From: Burkholderiales bacterium RIFCSPLOWO2_02_FULL_57_36 | GTDB taxonomy: Bacteria; Pseudomonadota; Gammaproteobacteria; Burkholderiales; Burkholderiaceae_D | Direction: 5' to 3' | DNA length: 64,000 nt | NCBI GenBank assembly: GCA_001770855.1 | Contig: MESE01000091.1 | Coordinates: 23,758-87,757, forward strand | In this document: one piece after another, positions 8,799 to 16,928 of the stretch | Position numbering within the stretch: position 1 is the stretch's first letter | Layout: every line of letters begins with the position of its first letter | Position numbers and translations under genes: made by a program | The notes under the pieces: model-generated | The model's input: the letters and a program-made list of their open reading frames with translations, nothing else | The model's database searches: none | Told to the model about the DNA's origin: nothing

Positions 8799-8875
8799 GT
8801 CAAAATCGGCCAGCGCTCATTCAATGTTTGACAAGCCAGTCTTCCGCTGAGCCATCTGTGAAAGGAGAATCGTAA

Positions 8876-9322
8876 ATGACTACAGGCAATGTGCGACTGC
8901 ATCGCGTACTCCGCGCACCTCCGGAGCGCGTTTATCGGGCGTTCCTAAACCCCGACGCAATGGCGAAGTGGTTACCGCCATACGGGTTCACATGTAAGGT
9001 TCACCATATGGATGCGAAGGTTGGTGGCACTTTTCGGATGTCGTTCACGAATTTCACAAATGGGAACGGTCACTCATTTGGTGGCGAGTATCTCGAACTC
9101 GTTCCCGACGAGCGAATTCGCTACACTGACAAATTTGACGATCCTAACTTGCCCGGAGAAATGCAGGTGACGGTGGTTTTAACGAAGGTGTCCTGCGGAA
9201 CCGAGATCAGCATCGCGCAAGAAGGAATACCTGCGATTATTCCTATCGAGATGTGCTACCTCGGGTGGCAAGAGTCCCTTGCGCAACTTGCAACACTTGT
9301 CGAACCCGAGATTCCAGGCTAG
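8876..9322 (+). CDS. SRPBCC (AHSA1-like) family protein
   Basis: 148 aa, with an AAGGAGA ribosome site 7 bp before ATG. The start VRLHRVLRAPPERVYRAFLNPDAMAKWLPP is the classic START/AHSA1 opening. It is followed by GGTFRMSFTN, a YLELVPDERIRYT strand pair and a final GWQESLAQLATLVE helix. Such proteins bind hydrophobic ligands in a helix-grip cavity or act as co-chaperone-like modules; the ligand is unknown. It is the third cassette gene, and the stop is 9 bp before an attC-like site. Confidence 0.85.
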   Translation: MTTGNVRLHRVLRAPPERVYRAFLNPDAMAKWLPPYGFTCKVHHMDAKVGGTFRMSFTNFTNGNGHSFGGEYLELVPDERIRYTDKFDDPNLPGEMQVTVVLTKVSCGTEISIAQEGIPAIIPIEMCYLGWQESLAQLATLVEPEIPG

Positions 9323-9331
9323 CAAGATGAC

Positions 9332-9401
9332 GCCCAACCCTGCAGTCAACTGGACGCTGCACGATAAAGCTGCGCAGCGCCGGTTGCCCTAAACATTGAA
9401 T
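9332..9401 (+). repeat. attC-like recombination site 3 (right core decayed)
   Basis: Left core GCCCAAC (9332-9338). Inner arms CAACTGGACGCTGC and GCAGCGCCGGTTG are complementary with one extra A, the typical extrahelical base. The expected right core is ATTGAAT (9395-9401), i.e. TTRRRY with the essential G changed to A, so the site may be inactive. Length 70 bp. Confidence 0.65.
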
Positions 9402-9415
9402 GCACCCAAAACCGG

Positions 9416-9434
9416 GCATCCTTTTTAAGGATGC
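9416..9434 (+). terminator. Short perfect hairpin before carbonic anhydrase gene
   Basis: GCATCCTT and AAGGATGC pair perfectly around a TTT loop. No clean T-run follows on the plus strand. It could end transcription from the cassette array or be a leader hairpin of the carbonic anhydrase gene that starts at 9455. Confidence 0.4.
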
Positions 9435-9454
9435 ACCACCATTTTTAGGCAGTG

Positions 9455-10195
9455 ATGAAAACATTTTCTCTATCTGTTTTGCTTGTCGGCGTGCTACTCA
9501 CTTCCGGCGCCGCATATGCCGCGGGCACAACGCATTGGACCTATTCAGGCGAGGAAGGACCCGAAAGCTGGGCCAGGCTTACGCCTGAATTTGGCGCCTG
9601 TGCTGGCCGGAATCAATCGCCGATCAATTTAGCCGGCTTCATCGAAGCCGACCTGAAGCCAATCAAAATTTCGTACCGGGCGGGCGGCAATGAAATCTTG
9701 AACAACGGTCACACGGTGCAAGTGAATTATGTTGCGGGGAGCAACATTTCAGTCGATGGTATCCAGTTCGACCTGAAGCAATTCCACTTCCATGCACCCA
9801 GTGAAAACCATATCAACGGCAAGTCATATGCCATGGAAGCGCATTTGGTCCACGCGGATAAAGATGGAAACCTCGCGGTTGTTGCACTCATGTTCAAAGA
9901 AGGCGATGAGAACAAAGAGCTGACAAAAATATGGCCTTTGATTCCCAAAAACGCAGGCGAGAAAACCGCACTGCCATCACCTTTTTCCGTAGCGCAGCTG
10001 CTGCCTTCCAGCCGTCACTACTACCGTTTCAACGGCTCATTGACAACTCCTCCTTGTACCGAGGGTGTGCGGTGGCTGGTTATGAAAAAGCCTGTCTCTG
10101 CTTCAAAAAAGCAAGTGGAGGCTTTCTCGCATCTGATGCGCCATCCAAATAACCGCCCGGTGCAGCCTGTTAATGCACGCCCGGTATTGCAGTAA
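9455..10195 (+). CDS. Alpha-class carbonic anhydrase, exported
   Basis: 246 aa with a signal peptide ending AAYAAG, so periplasmic. It interconverts CO2 and bicarbonate. The alpha-CA pattern is complete: WTYSGEEGPESW, NQSPINL, zinc ligands in FHFHAPSEN (H111, H113) and EAHLVH (H130), then GSLTTPPCTEGVRW. C49 and the Cys in PPCTEG probably form the conserved disulfide. A GTG directly before the ATG gives a one-residue-longer alternative. It stands alone just right of the cassette array and may belong to the chromosomal backbone. Confidence 0.93.
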   Translation: MKTFSLSVLLVGVLLTSGAAYAAGTTHWTYSGEEGPESWARLTPEFGACAGRNQSPINLAGFIEADLKPIKISYRAGGNEILNNGHTVQVNYVAGSNISVDGIQFDLKQFHFHAPSENHINGKSYAMEAHLVHADKDGNLAVVALMFKEGDENKELTKIWPLIPKNAGEKTALPSPFSVAQLLPSSRHYYRFNGSLTTPPCTEGVRWLVMKKPVSASKKQVEAFSHLMRHPNNRPVQPVNARPVLQ

Positions 10196-10318
10196 CCGGC
10201 CTCACCATTGACCCGCATGGAAATTTACTGAAATTTGGAGAGTCCGCATGAGCAGACGGAATGTAAACTGTCGGTCAACGCAGACCTTTTACGTCATTCA
10301 TCCTGAGCGTTGGATTCC

Positions 10319-10747
10319 ATGAACAACGCATTGGCGGTCGCGGTCTGTCTGGCGTTCGTGGTTCTCGCGCTGTGGCACTTCCATATGGCATTCGCTCCAT
10401 CCGATGGCGGGAGTGGTGCCGTGCCCACCGTCGAAGGAAAGTCCTTGTTCGTTCCTTCGGTCCGGGCAACCGTTGCTGTCGGCATTGTTCTTTTGTCTTT
10501 TGCGGCACTGGTCGCGGCAACCGCCGGATTGGTGTCCCTTCCAATGCCCAGGCTCGCTCTTGTGTGGCTGTCTTATGCACTCGCACTCGGCCTTCTTGCT
10601 CGCTCCATTGGCGAGTTCAAGTACGTCGGTTTCTTCAAGCGAGTTCGCGGCAGCCGCTTCGCCAAACTGGACACGCTGTTCTATTCGCCGTTATGCTTGC
10701 TGCTGGCTTCCGGCGTGGCGCTTGTGGCCCTGCGCAACGGCGCCTAA
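10319..10747 (+). CDS. DUF3995 domain-containing membrane protein
   Basis: 142 aa with four predicted membrane helices. The pattern ALWHFHMAF near the N-terminus, a VEGKSLFVPS loop before the second helix, and a conserved GEFKYVGFFKRVRGSRFA loop before the last helix match DUF3995. Function unknown. A TTG three codons upstream is possible, but the ATG is preferred. It converges on the LapA-like gene, 15 bp apart. Confidence 0.8.
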   Translation: MNNALAVAVCLAFVVLALWHFHMAFAPSDGGSGAVPTVEGKSLFVPSVRATVAVGIVLLSFAALVAATAGLVSLPMPRLALVWLSYALALGLLARSIGEFKYVGFFKRVRGSRFAKLDTLFYSPLCLLLASGVALVALRNGA

Positions 10748-10762
10748 ACCTTCAGCCCGGTT

Positions 10763-11263
10763 TCAGGTAAGCCGATTGGGGCCTTGTCCTTGCATGCTCC
10801 GGTCGAGCCGGTCTTCCAGTTCACCGATGTAGGCCGCCAGCGTATTGCCGGATTGCTCGATCATGCCGCGCAGATTGCCGTCCACTTCATCCAGCCTTCC
10901 CAGCACGGCCGTTCTTGTTTCCGTATCGCGTTCGGCGACTCTCTGCAACTCCGCTTCCAGGTAGCCGCGCAAGTCGGTAAAGCGTGAAGCCTCGGCCTGG
11001 TCCGCAAGTTCACGATTGACTTGCAGCTCCTTGGCATGGCGTCTGGCCTCCAGCAAAACAGAGGTCTGCAGATACACGACGAACACCAGAAACAGCATGG
11101 TGAGCAGTACGATCAGTCCGAGCATGACCAATCCAAGCGGCGCCTGTATGTCGGTGACTCCCAACGAAAGAGTGGTTGGCGCCATGAATGCGCTCCAGTT
11201 GAGCGCGGCAAACACGGCAATTGCGCCGGCGACAATCAGCAGTAACACGGTGCGTATGGGCAT
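10763..11263 (-). CDS. LapA-like (DUF1049) membrane protein with coiled coil
   Basis: 166 aa. ATG 11263 has a GAGGAGA ribosome site. Two membrane helices at the N-terminus (about 5-23 and 42-65), with an intervening LSLGVTDIQAPLGLVMLG segment, resemble the LapA/YciS (DUF1049) domain. They are followed by a long charged, probably coiled-coil, cytoplasmic tail. YciS/LapA acts with LapB in lipopolysaccharide control in enterics, but the long tail and isolated gene make that function uncertain here. Confidence 0.65.
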   Translation of the reverse strand: MPIRTVLLLIVAGAIAVFAALNWSAFMAPTTLSLGVTDIQAPLGLVMLGLIVLLTMLFLVFVVYLQTSVLLEARRHAKELQVNRELADQAEASRFTDLRGYLEAELQRVAERDTETRTAVLGRLDEVDGNLRGMIEQSGNTLAAYIGELEDRLDRSMQGQGPNRLT

Positions 11264-11756
11264 TTGATTCTCCTCATGAGTCGTGGTGTGATTATGAATC
11301 AATCGACCGATCCTTGTGGACAAAGCTTCGGACCGTGCATGCGGACCTGCTTTTCGCCGTGCGGTCCGATCGCGGGTATAAGCGGAACCGAATGCCGGTG
11401 GACGCCTGATGCTCGACAGAAGAAAATGGGGGGCGATGAAACCGGCGGCTGGGTAGCCGGCGAATGAACCAGTAATCGGGGTGAAACGCATTGGAAATGC
11501 ATCTGCCCGTCCTTGGATCCAGCAAGCCGATGTTCCGCGGAACATCGGCGCCGTATTCGATCATGCACATCGTTCAGGCTGACGGCAACGACGGTTGCCT
11601 GGTCATCGCCGGCGATATTTTTTGCGGCGGCCAATTGATCTGCATCTCGCGCCACGGCTCGCTGGCAGGATTTTCTCCGTTTGCATCGGATGTGCGTACC
11701 TGCCGGCGTCGCGCCTGGCGATGCCGCTGTGCTCGTCATCGGCTGCCTGATCGTGC
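11264..11756. other. Intergenic region with a perfect 24-bp palindrome
   Basis: No gene is supported. The frames open here lack recognisable motifs. Positions 11526-11549 form a perfect 24-bp palindrome, centred on CCGCGG, with arms GCCGATGTTCCG and CGGAACATCGGC. It has no T-run on either side, so it is more likely a protein-binding site than a terminator. Confidence 0.5.
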
Positions 11757-12395
11757 CTATTCTGTCTGTCGTGTTGGACAACCTGTGCAGCCGGCCATGT
11801 ACGCGCCGTCGAATATTGCCTGATCCAGAATCGCTCCCTTGAGATTTGCATTGGTTAAGATTACATTCGAGAAGTTGGCACCGGTCAGATTAGCGCCGGC
11901 GAGTTCTGCCTCTCGCAGATTGGCATCGCTGAAATTTGCCCTTTGCAATTTTGCGTTACGGAATGTTACGGACGCCAGTTCTCCCGCCGACAGGTCGACG
12001 CCCCTCAGGTCCGCGCCTGTGAAGTCGGCTCCGCCCATCAGTGCGTCTTCCAGATTCGCACTCTTCAGATCGGCGTTTTGGAATTTTGCGTCGACCAGGT
12101 TGGCGGCTCTGAAGTTGGCTCCGGACAGTGTGGCGTTGCTAAAATCCGTGCGGCGCAGGTCGGATAGTTCCATGTCCGCTTCCGTAAGGTTGGCACGCCG
12201 GAAGTTGGCGCCGATCAGGTTGGAGCGGGAAAATTGAGCGCGTGCCAAATCGACGCCTTGTAAATTGATTCCGTTAAGATTCATTTCCGCACACAGCGTC
12301 CCAGGACGGATTCTGCAATTGCTGACTTCGGTTTTTTCCTGTCCGAATACCAATGTACAGAACAGAAGAGTTACCAGCGGAATGGTTTTTAACAT
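11757..12395 (-). CDS. Exported pentapeptide-repeat protein
   Basis: 212 aa from ATG 12395, which opens a signal peptide (MLKTIPLVTLLFCTLVFG); a longer frame to 12500 lacks a clear start. After a short Cys-containing segment (CRIRPGTLC) there is an almost continuous run of A(N/D)LXX pentapeptides (GANF, ANLTE, ADLKS and so on) covering about 150 residues, predicted to form a right-handed quadrilateral beta-helix. A CTGCP motif lies at the C-terminus. Such proteins act as structural or DNA-mimic modules; the export signal argues against gyrase binding. Role unknown. Confidence 0.88.
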   Translation of the reverse strand: MLKTIPLVTLLFCTLVFGQEKTEVSNCRIRPGTLCAEMNLNGINLQGVDLARAQFSRSNLIGANFRRANLTEADMELSDLRRTDFSNATLSGANFRAANLVDAKFQNADLKSANLEDALMGGADFTGADLRGVDLSAGELASVTFRNAKLQRANFSDANLREAELAGANLTGANFSNVILTNANLKGAILDQAIFDGAYMAGCTGCPTRQTE

Positions 12396-12920
12396 GTGAT
12401 GCACTCGCTGATTGAAGCGGCTAGGAACGGAATGAAGCGGATACTCGGCTCGATGGATTTTGCCAAGATTTTCAAGTGGGATTTTTAAGCGGTATTTCAT
12501 GGCATATCGTTAAGCAAGCGGCATACCCGAACGGAAACGATCCCGATTGTCGTCGCGTATGTGCCAATCTGGTCCATCATTGGATCATTGGATGCGGAAG
12601 ATGTAACGCTTGTAAAAATTTCAGGCATGCGCAAAATGGAAAAAAAGTAGCCGTAGATTCGATCGCCGCGGACGCATCACGAGAAATGTGCAGTTGCGCT
12701 GTACGAAACTTCGTGGCTCCTATCTAGCGGCAGGTATCGGCAACGATTCCCGCATGGACCGGACGGTTTTTTTGCGATGCGGTTTCTTGACTGCAAACTG
12801 CTTTGGCGCTATAGAGGTATTCTTGCCAGACCCGTATCGGGGACGGCGTTCAGAAAATTTCCGGGATTGCATACAAGCTGGCGAGCTCATGATCGCGCCT
12901 GGCATAACCATTGAGGGAAT
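12396..12920. other. Intergenic region upstream of response regulator
   Basis: 525 bp with no supported gene. It separates the divergent pentapeptide gene and the two-component operon and should hold both promoters. No operator or strong promoter could be identified by eye, and no copy of the TTAA-type box found before the protease gene was seen here. Confidence 0.5.
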
Positions 12921-13592
12921 ATGCGTATTCTGCTGGTTGAAGACGATCGCATGATCGGCGAGAGCGTCCGCACTTCGCTTCGGCAGGACGGATACGCGGT
13001 CGACTGGGCGCGTGACGGCAGGCTGGCCGAGTCGGCGCTATCGACCGAGCATTTCGATCTCGTGCTGCTCGATCTCGGATTGCCTGGCAAGGATGGAATC
13101 GAAGTGCTGCGCGGAATCCGGCAGCGGAAGATCGGCACGCCGGTGATCGTGATCACCGCGCGCGATGAAATCGACGACCGGATTCGCGGGCTGGACGCGG
13201 GCGCCGACGACTATGTGGTCAAGCCGTTTGACCTGGATGAGCTTGCGGCGCGGATTCGTTCGACGTTGCGCCGCAGTTCCGGCAATGCTGAACCGGAGAT
13301 TGAAATTCTCGGCGTACGGATCAATCCCGCCACCAGGGAAGTTATCCGTGACGGCCGGCCTGCGGCCTTGTCGGCGAAGGAATATGCGATCGTCGAAGCG
13401 CTGATGCAGCGGCCGGGCGCGATCCTGTCGCGCGCCCAACTTGAAGAGCGCATGTACGGCTGGGGAGAGGAAATCGAAAGCAATGCGATCGAAGTCTATA
13501 TCCACGGCGTGCGGCGCAAGCTCGGCACCGATTTCATTCAGAATGTGCGCGGTGTCGGCTATTTCATACCTAGGCCGGACGAAAAACAATGA
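12921..13592 (+). CDS. OmpR/PhoB-family response regulator, QseB/PmrA-like
   Basis: 223 aa. The receiver domain carries VEDDR, phospho-acceptor D51 (LLLDLGLPG), TAR and KPF motifs. The winged-helix DNA-binding domain (about 125-220) ends with VYIHGVRRKLG and IQNVRGVGYFIPR, typical of the QseB/PmrA/TctD group. GAGGG precedes ATG. It overlaps the kinase gene by 4 bp. A PmrA/QseB-type direct repeat in front of the downstream HtrA gene (15100-15116) is a likely target, suggesting envelope stress or metal/pH control; this is inference. Confidence 0.9.
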   Translation: MRILLVEDDRMIGESVRTSLRQDGYAVDWARDGRLAESALSTEHFDLVLLDLGLPGKDGIEVLRGIRQRKIGTPVIVITARDEIDDRIRGLDAGADDYVVKPFDLDELAARIRSTLRRSSGNAEPEIEILGVRINPATREVIRDGRPAALSAKEYAIVEALMQRPGAILSRAQLEERMYGWGEEIESNAIEVYIHGVRRKLGTDFIQNVRGVGYFIPRPDEKQ

Positions 13593-14905
13593 CATCGATC
13601 CGCGCCAGGCTGTCGATTTTTCTGTTGCTCGCCGCAATATTTACCGCGCTGCTGATCGGTGCGGTTACCTATCGTTACACGCTCAAGGAGAACGAAGCGC
13701 TGTTCGACTACCAGTTGCGGCAGATTGCGCTATCGCTGCGCGACCAGGGTTTGATTCCGCATCCGGGACTGCGCTACAACTTGGGCGAAGATGGCATGGA
13801 AGTGGTGGTGCGGATCTGGACCGACAGCGGCGCCGCGCTTTATCTGTCGCATCCGGGCAACCCGCTGCCGGACCGCATCATCCTGGGTTTCAGCGACATC
13901 GTGGCACAGGACAGGCCGTGGCGCATCTACAGCCTTGCTACCCGGGACCGCATCATCCAGGTTGCGCAACCGCTCGATTTGCGTCGCGACCTTGCGGCGG
14001 CAGCAGCGCTTCGCAGCCTGGCTCCGTTGCTGGCATTTGCACCGCTGATGGCGCTGCTGATCTGGTGGCTGGTGAAAAGCTCGCTGTCGTCGCTGCATCG
14101 ACTGGCAACCGAGGTCGCGCAGCGCGACGCACGCAGTTTGCAGCAGGTCCGGGTCGACGACGTGCCGAGCGAGATCGCACCGCTCGTGGCGGCACTCAAT
14201 TCGCTCCTGGACAGGCTCAAGCGCGCATTTTCCAGCCAGCGCGCGTTTGTCGCCGATGCCGCGCATGAATTGCGTTCGCCGCTGACGGCGCTGAAGCTTC
14301 AGTTGCAGCTGCTGGCGCGCGCGGGAACCGAAGCGGAGCGCAGGCAGGCGCTTCAGAATCTCGACCAGGGCGTGGATCGCGCCACGCATTTGATCGAACA
14401 GCTGCTCACTGCGGCCAGGACCGACCCGAACGACAGGATGACTTCACCGGAGCCGGCCGATCTGGCCGAACTGGTGCGCCGTGTCGTCGCGGAAATGTTC
14501 GTTCTTGCGCAGCAGCGGCGCATAGACATCGAGCTGAATGCCGCTGAGCATGTGATGATTTCCGCAGAGACGGAATCGTTGCGAATTTTAGTGCGCAACG
14601 TGTTGGACAACGCAATTCGCTATACCCCGGGAGGCGGCAGGGTGAGCATCGGCGTTGCTGCCGGAGAGGGCATCGCGACACTGATCATTGAGGATTCCGG
14701 TCCGGGTATCGCCGAAGAAGACCGCAGCCGGGTGTTCGACCGCTTTTACCGGAAAGAACAGAACGAGCAGACCGGAAGCGGACTGGGCCTTGCGATAGTG
14801 AAGAACATTGCGGAGCAGCACGGTGCCCGGATCGAACTCGGTGTCTCGAGCCTTGGCGGATTACGCGCATCGGTGGTGTTTCCCGCAGCCTCAGCCGAGG
14901 TCTGA
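13589..14905 (+). CDS. Sensor histidine kinase, QseC/PmrB-like
   Basis: 438 aa. Two membrane helices (about 7-28 and 141-161) flank a periplasmic sensor region of about 110 residues. A short HAMP-like linker follows, then HisKA with H227 in ADAAHELRSPL, an N box (RNVLDNAIRYTP), a G1 box (EDSGPGI), FDRFYRK and GSGLGLAIVK. The organisation and the TctE/QseC-like N-terminus match the partner of the preceding response regulator, with which it overlaps (ATGA). The signal is unknown; QseC and PmrB homologues respond to metals, pH or host signals. Confidence 0.9.
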   Translation: MTSIRARLSIFLLLAAIFTALLIGAVTYRYTLKENEALFDYQLRQIALSLRDQGLIPHPGLRYNLGEDGMEVVVRIWTDSGAALYLSHPGNPLPDRIILGFSDIVAQDRPWRIYSLATRDRIIQVAQPLDLRRDLAAAAALRSLAPLLAFAPLMALLIWWLVKSSLSSLHRLATEVAQRDARSLQQVRVDDVPSEIAPLVAALNSLLDRLKRAFSSQRAFVADAAHELRSPLTALKLQLQLLARAGTEAERRQALQNLDQGVDRATHLIEQLLTAARTDPNDRMTSPEPADLAELVRRVVAEMFVLAQQRRIDIELNAAEHVMISAETESLRILVRNVLDNAIRYTPGGGRVSIGVAAGEGIATLIIEDSGPGIAEEDRSRVFDRFYRKEQNEQTGSGLGLAIVKNIAEQHGARIELGVSSLGGLRASVVFPAASAEV

Positions 14906-15099
14906 TCTCTCCGCTTGAAACAGGTGGGGAATCTCGACCGCTTGCGTTGCTGCCGACGCCGGCGATGCCTTCCTGTATCGCTTCCGGGACCGCGCATGCG
15001 CTGCGGCGGGAATCGGAAAGTTTGCCATTTGTGTAATCGTTGCGATTCCCGGCATCTTCCGGTAGGACCGTACGCCGGAAATTTCGGGAATCCGCCCGG

Positions 15100-15116
15100 A
15101 TTAAGTCCTGCTTAAG
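15100..15116 (+). promoter_or_regulatory. PmrA/QseB-type box before HtrA gene
   Basis: Direct repeat ATTAAG-N5-CTTAAG, fitting the PmrA/QseB half-site spacing (TTAA repeats one helical turn apart). A TATCAT sequence at 15127-15132 may be the -10 element, which would put the box over the -35 region as in activated PmrA promoters. The regulator gene ends only about 1.5 kb upstream. Confidence 0.55.
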
Positions 15117-15177
15117 TTTTCTTTTCTATCATTCCGTCATGCCGAATTTTCGGCACGTCCCTTGAAAAGGAATGACG

Positions 15178-16665
15178 ATGAAACTCAAGTCACTATCGCT
15201 AGCATTAATCGCCGCCGGTGTGGTGGCAACCGGCGCCGCCAATGCAGTCGGCTGGAATCCCATCGGCTGGTTCGACAAGAAACAGACGACATCTCAAACC
15301 AGTGCGGTGCAGAATTCGGCACCGGGCACGGCTGCGCCTGCTTCCGCGCCGATCGGCCCGGTCACGGCGCCGAATTACCGCGCGATCGTGGAGCAGTACG
15401 GACCGGCCGTGGTCGGCATCAATACGCAGGGCGTCGCCAAGACCGCCGCGAGGGGAGCGCCCGATGCAATACCGGACGAGATGCGCCGTTTTTTCAGGGG
15501 CATGCCGGGCTTTAACGGCCAGATGCCGCGCAACGAAGCACCGACGCGCGGAGTCGGATCGGGGTTCATCATCAGCAAGGATGGTTTGATCCTCACCAAC
15601 GCGCACGTGGTTGACGAGGCGGACGAAGTCACCGTCAAGCTGAGCGACCGGCGCGAATACAGGGCCAAGGTATTGGGCAGCGATCCCGCCACCGATGTCG
15701 CGGTACTGAAGATCGATGCGAAGGATTTGCCTGTGGTCAGCCTGGGCCATCCGTCCGGGATCGGCGTCGGCGATTATGTGCTCGCTATCGGATCGCCGTT
15801 CGGCTTCGAGCAAAGCGCGACAGCGGGCATCGTGAGCGCGAAGGGCCGCTCACTGCCGGGTGACGGCTACGTACCGTTCATCCAGACCGACGTGGCGGTC
15901 AATCCGGGCAACTCCGGCGGTCCGCTGTTCGATACCGGCGGCAATGTGGTCGGCATCAATTCGCAGATCTATAGCCGCTCCGGCGGTTATCAGGGCGTGT
16001 CGTTTGCGATTCCGATCGATGTCGCGCTGCGCGTCAAGGACCAGATCGTGACGACCGGTAAGGTATCGCATGCGCGACTCGGTGTATCGATCCAGGAGCT
16101 GGACCAGTCGCTCGCCGAATCGTTCAAGCTTCAGCAGCCGAACGGAGCGCTGGTGTCGTCGGTAATGCCGGGCAGCGCGGCGGCCAAGGCCGGTATCGAA
16201 TCGGGCGACGTCATCCTGAGTTTCAATTCGCAGCCGATCGGCCGGTCCGGCGATTTGCCTGCGATGGTCGGGGCGGCAAAGCCGGGTGACAAGACGACGC
16301 TGGAAGTGTGGCGTGCCGGCAAGAAGATCGAAGTGCCGGTCGTGCTCGCGGAAGCGAAGGAGCAGCTTGCCGCCAATGACGCCGACGACGGTGTCCGGCA
16401 AGGCAGGCTCGGCGTCGCGGTCCGTCCGCTGACCGGCGAAGAGAAGGCGGCGGCCAACGTGGCTTCCGGCGTCGTCGTCGAACAGTCGGGCGGGCGTGCG
16501 GCTCGCGCTGGAATCGAAGCCGGCGACATCATCGTGTCGGTCAATGGCACACCGGTCAAATCGGTGGAACAGTTGCAAGCATTCGTGTCCAAAGCGAACA
16601 AGCATCTGGCGCTGCTGATCCAGCGCGACGGCTCGAAAATCTTCGTTCCGGTGCCGCTGGGCTAA
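15178..16665 (+). CDS. DegP/MucD-type periplasmic serine endopeptidase
   Basis: 495 aa from ATG 15178 (AAGGA six bases upstream; ATG 15172 is two codons longer). Signal peptide ends near GAANA. The trypsin-like domain has the full triad, numbered from 15178: H143 in LTNAHVV, D173 in DPATDVAVLK and S246 in NPGNSGGPLF. Two PDZ domains follow (about 265-355 and 385-480). Length and layout fit DegQ/MucD (Do family), which degrades or refolds misfolded periplasmic proteins. The Gly- and Met-rich loop between the signal and protease domains is also typical. Likely controlled by the adjacent two-component system through the box at 15100-15116. Confidence 0.93.
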   Translation: MKLKSLSLALIAAGVVATGAANAVGWNPIGWFDKKQTTSQTSAVQNSAPGTAAPASAPIGPVTAPNYRAIVEQYGPAVVGINTQGVAKTAARGAPDAIPDEMRRFFRGMPGFNGQMPRNEAPTRGVGSGFIISKDGLILTNAHVVDEADEVTVKLSDRREYRAKVLGSDPATDVAVLKIDAKDLPVVSLGHPSGIGVGDYVLAIGSPFGFEQSATAGIVSAKGRSLPGDGYVPFIQTDVAVNPGNSGGPLFDTGGNVVGINSQIYSRSGGYQGVSFAIPIDVALRVKDQIVTTGKVSHARLGVSIQELDQSLAESFKLQQPNGALVSSVMPGSAAAKAGIESGDVILSFNSQPIGRSGDLPAMVGAAKPGDKTTLEVWRAGKKIEVPVVLAEAKEQLAANDADDGVRQGRLGVAVRPLTGEEKAAANVASGVVVEQSGGRAARAGIEAGDIIVSVNGTPVKSVEQLQAFVSKANKHLALLIQRDGSKIFVPVPLG

Positions 16666-16720
16666 CGCTGATGGAATCAGGGCCAGTTCGAGGGCACTGA
16701 TTGAATCCGGTACAGTACCA

Positions 16721-16758
16721 GCCGCTGGCCGAACGATTACCATCGTTCGGCCAGCGGC
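16721..16758 (+). terminator. Strong hairpin after HtrA gene
   Basis: A perfect 17-bp stem (16721-16737 with 16742-16758) with a TACC loop, 55 bp after the protease stop. Only a short TTT follows, so it may act as a bidirectional or processing hairpin rather than a classic intrinsic terminator. Confidence 0.7.
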
Positions 16759-16928
16759 CGTTTACGCTCATCGTGGGCGATACAGTTCAGGGTGAATTTT
16801 TCGATGACGGCAACCGGATCATGCCTGCGAAAGCCGGGAATCCGCATTGAAAATTTCACAAAGCGTTTCATAAAAAAATGAGAGACGAGAAGGCCTTGGC
16901 CGGAATCGGTGCTGCCCGGTAGTCAATA

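Larger units (their letters stand above)
7351..9401 (+). mobile_element. Integrase-less gene cassette array (CALIN-like), three cassettes
   Basis: Three short plus-strand genes each end within about 10 bp of an imperfect palindrome bounded by RYYYAAC and GTTRRRY-like cores (8048-8114, 8741-8798, 9332-9401). A GTTGGGC core at 7351-7357 marks the left end. Spacings of 58-70 bp, extrahelical bases in the inner stems, genes all in one orientation, and products of the kinds often found in cassettes (an orphan, DUF6151, SRPBCC) fit integron gene cassettes. No tyrosine recombinase lies in the window, so this is a cluster of attC sites lacking an integrase. The third site has a defective right core. 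Confidence 0.7.

Noticed and set aside
11491..11823. 110-aa plus-strand and 160-aa minus-strand frames in the intergenic region
   Set aside because: Low-complexity composition, no ribosome site or family signature; overlap with the pentapeptide gene end.
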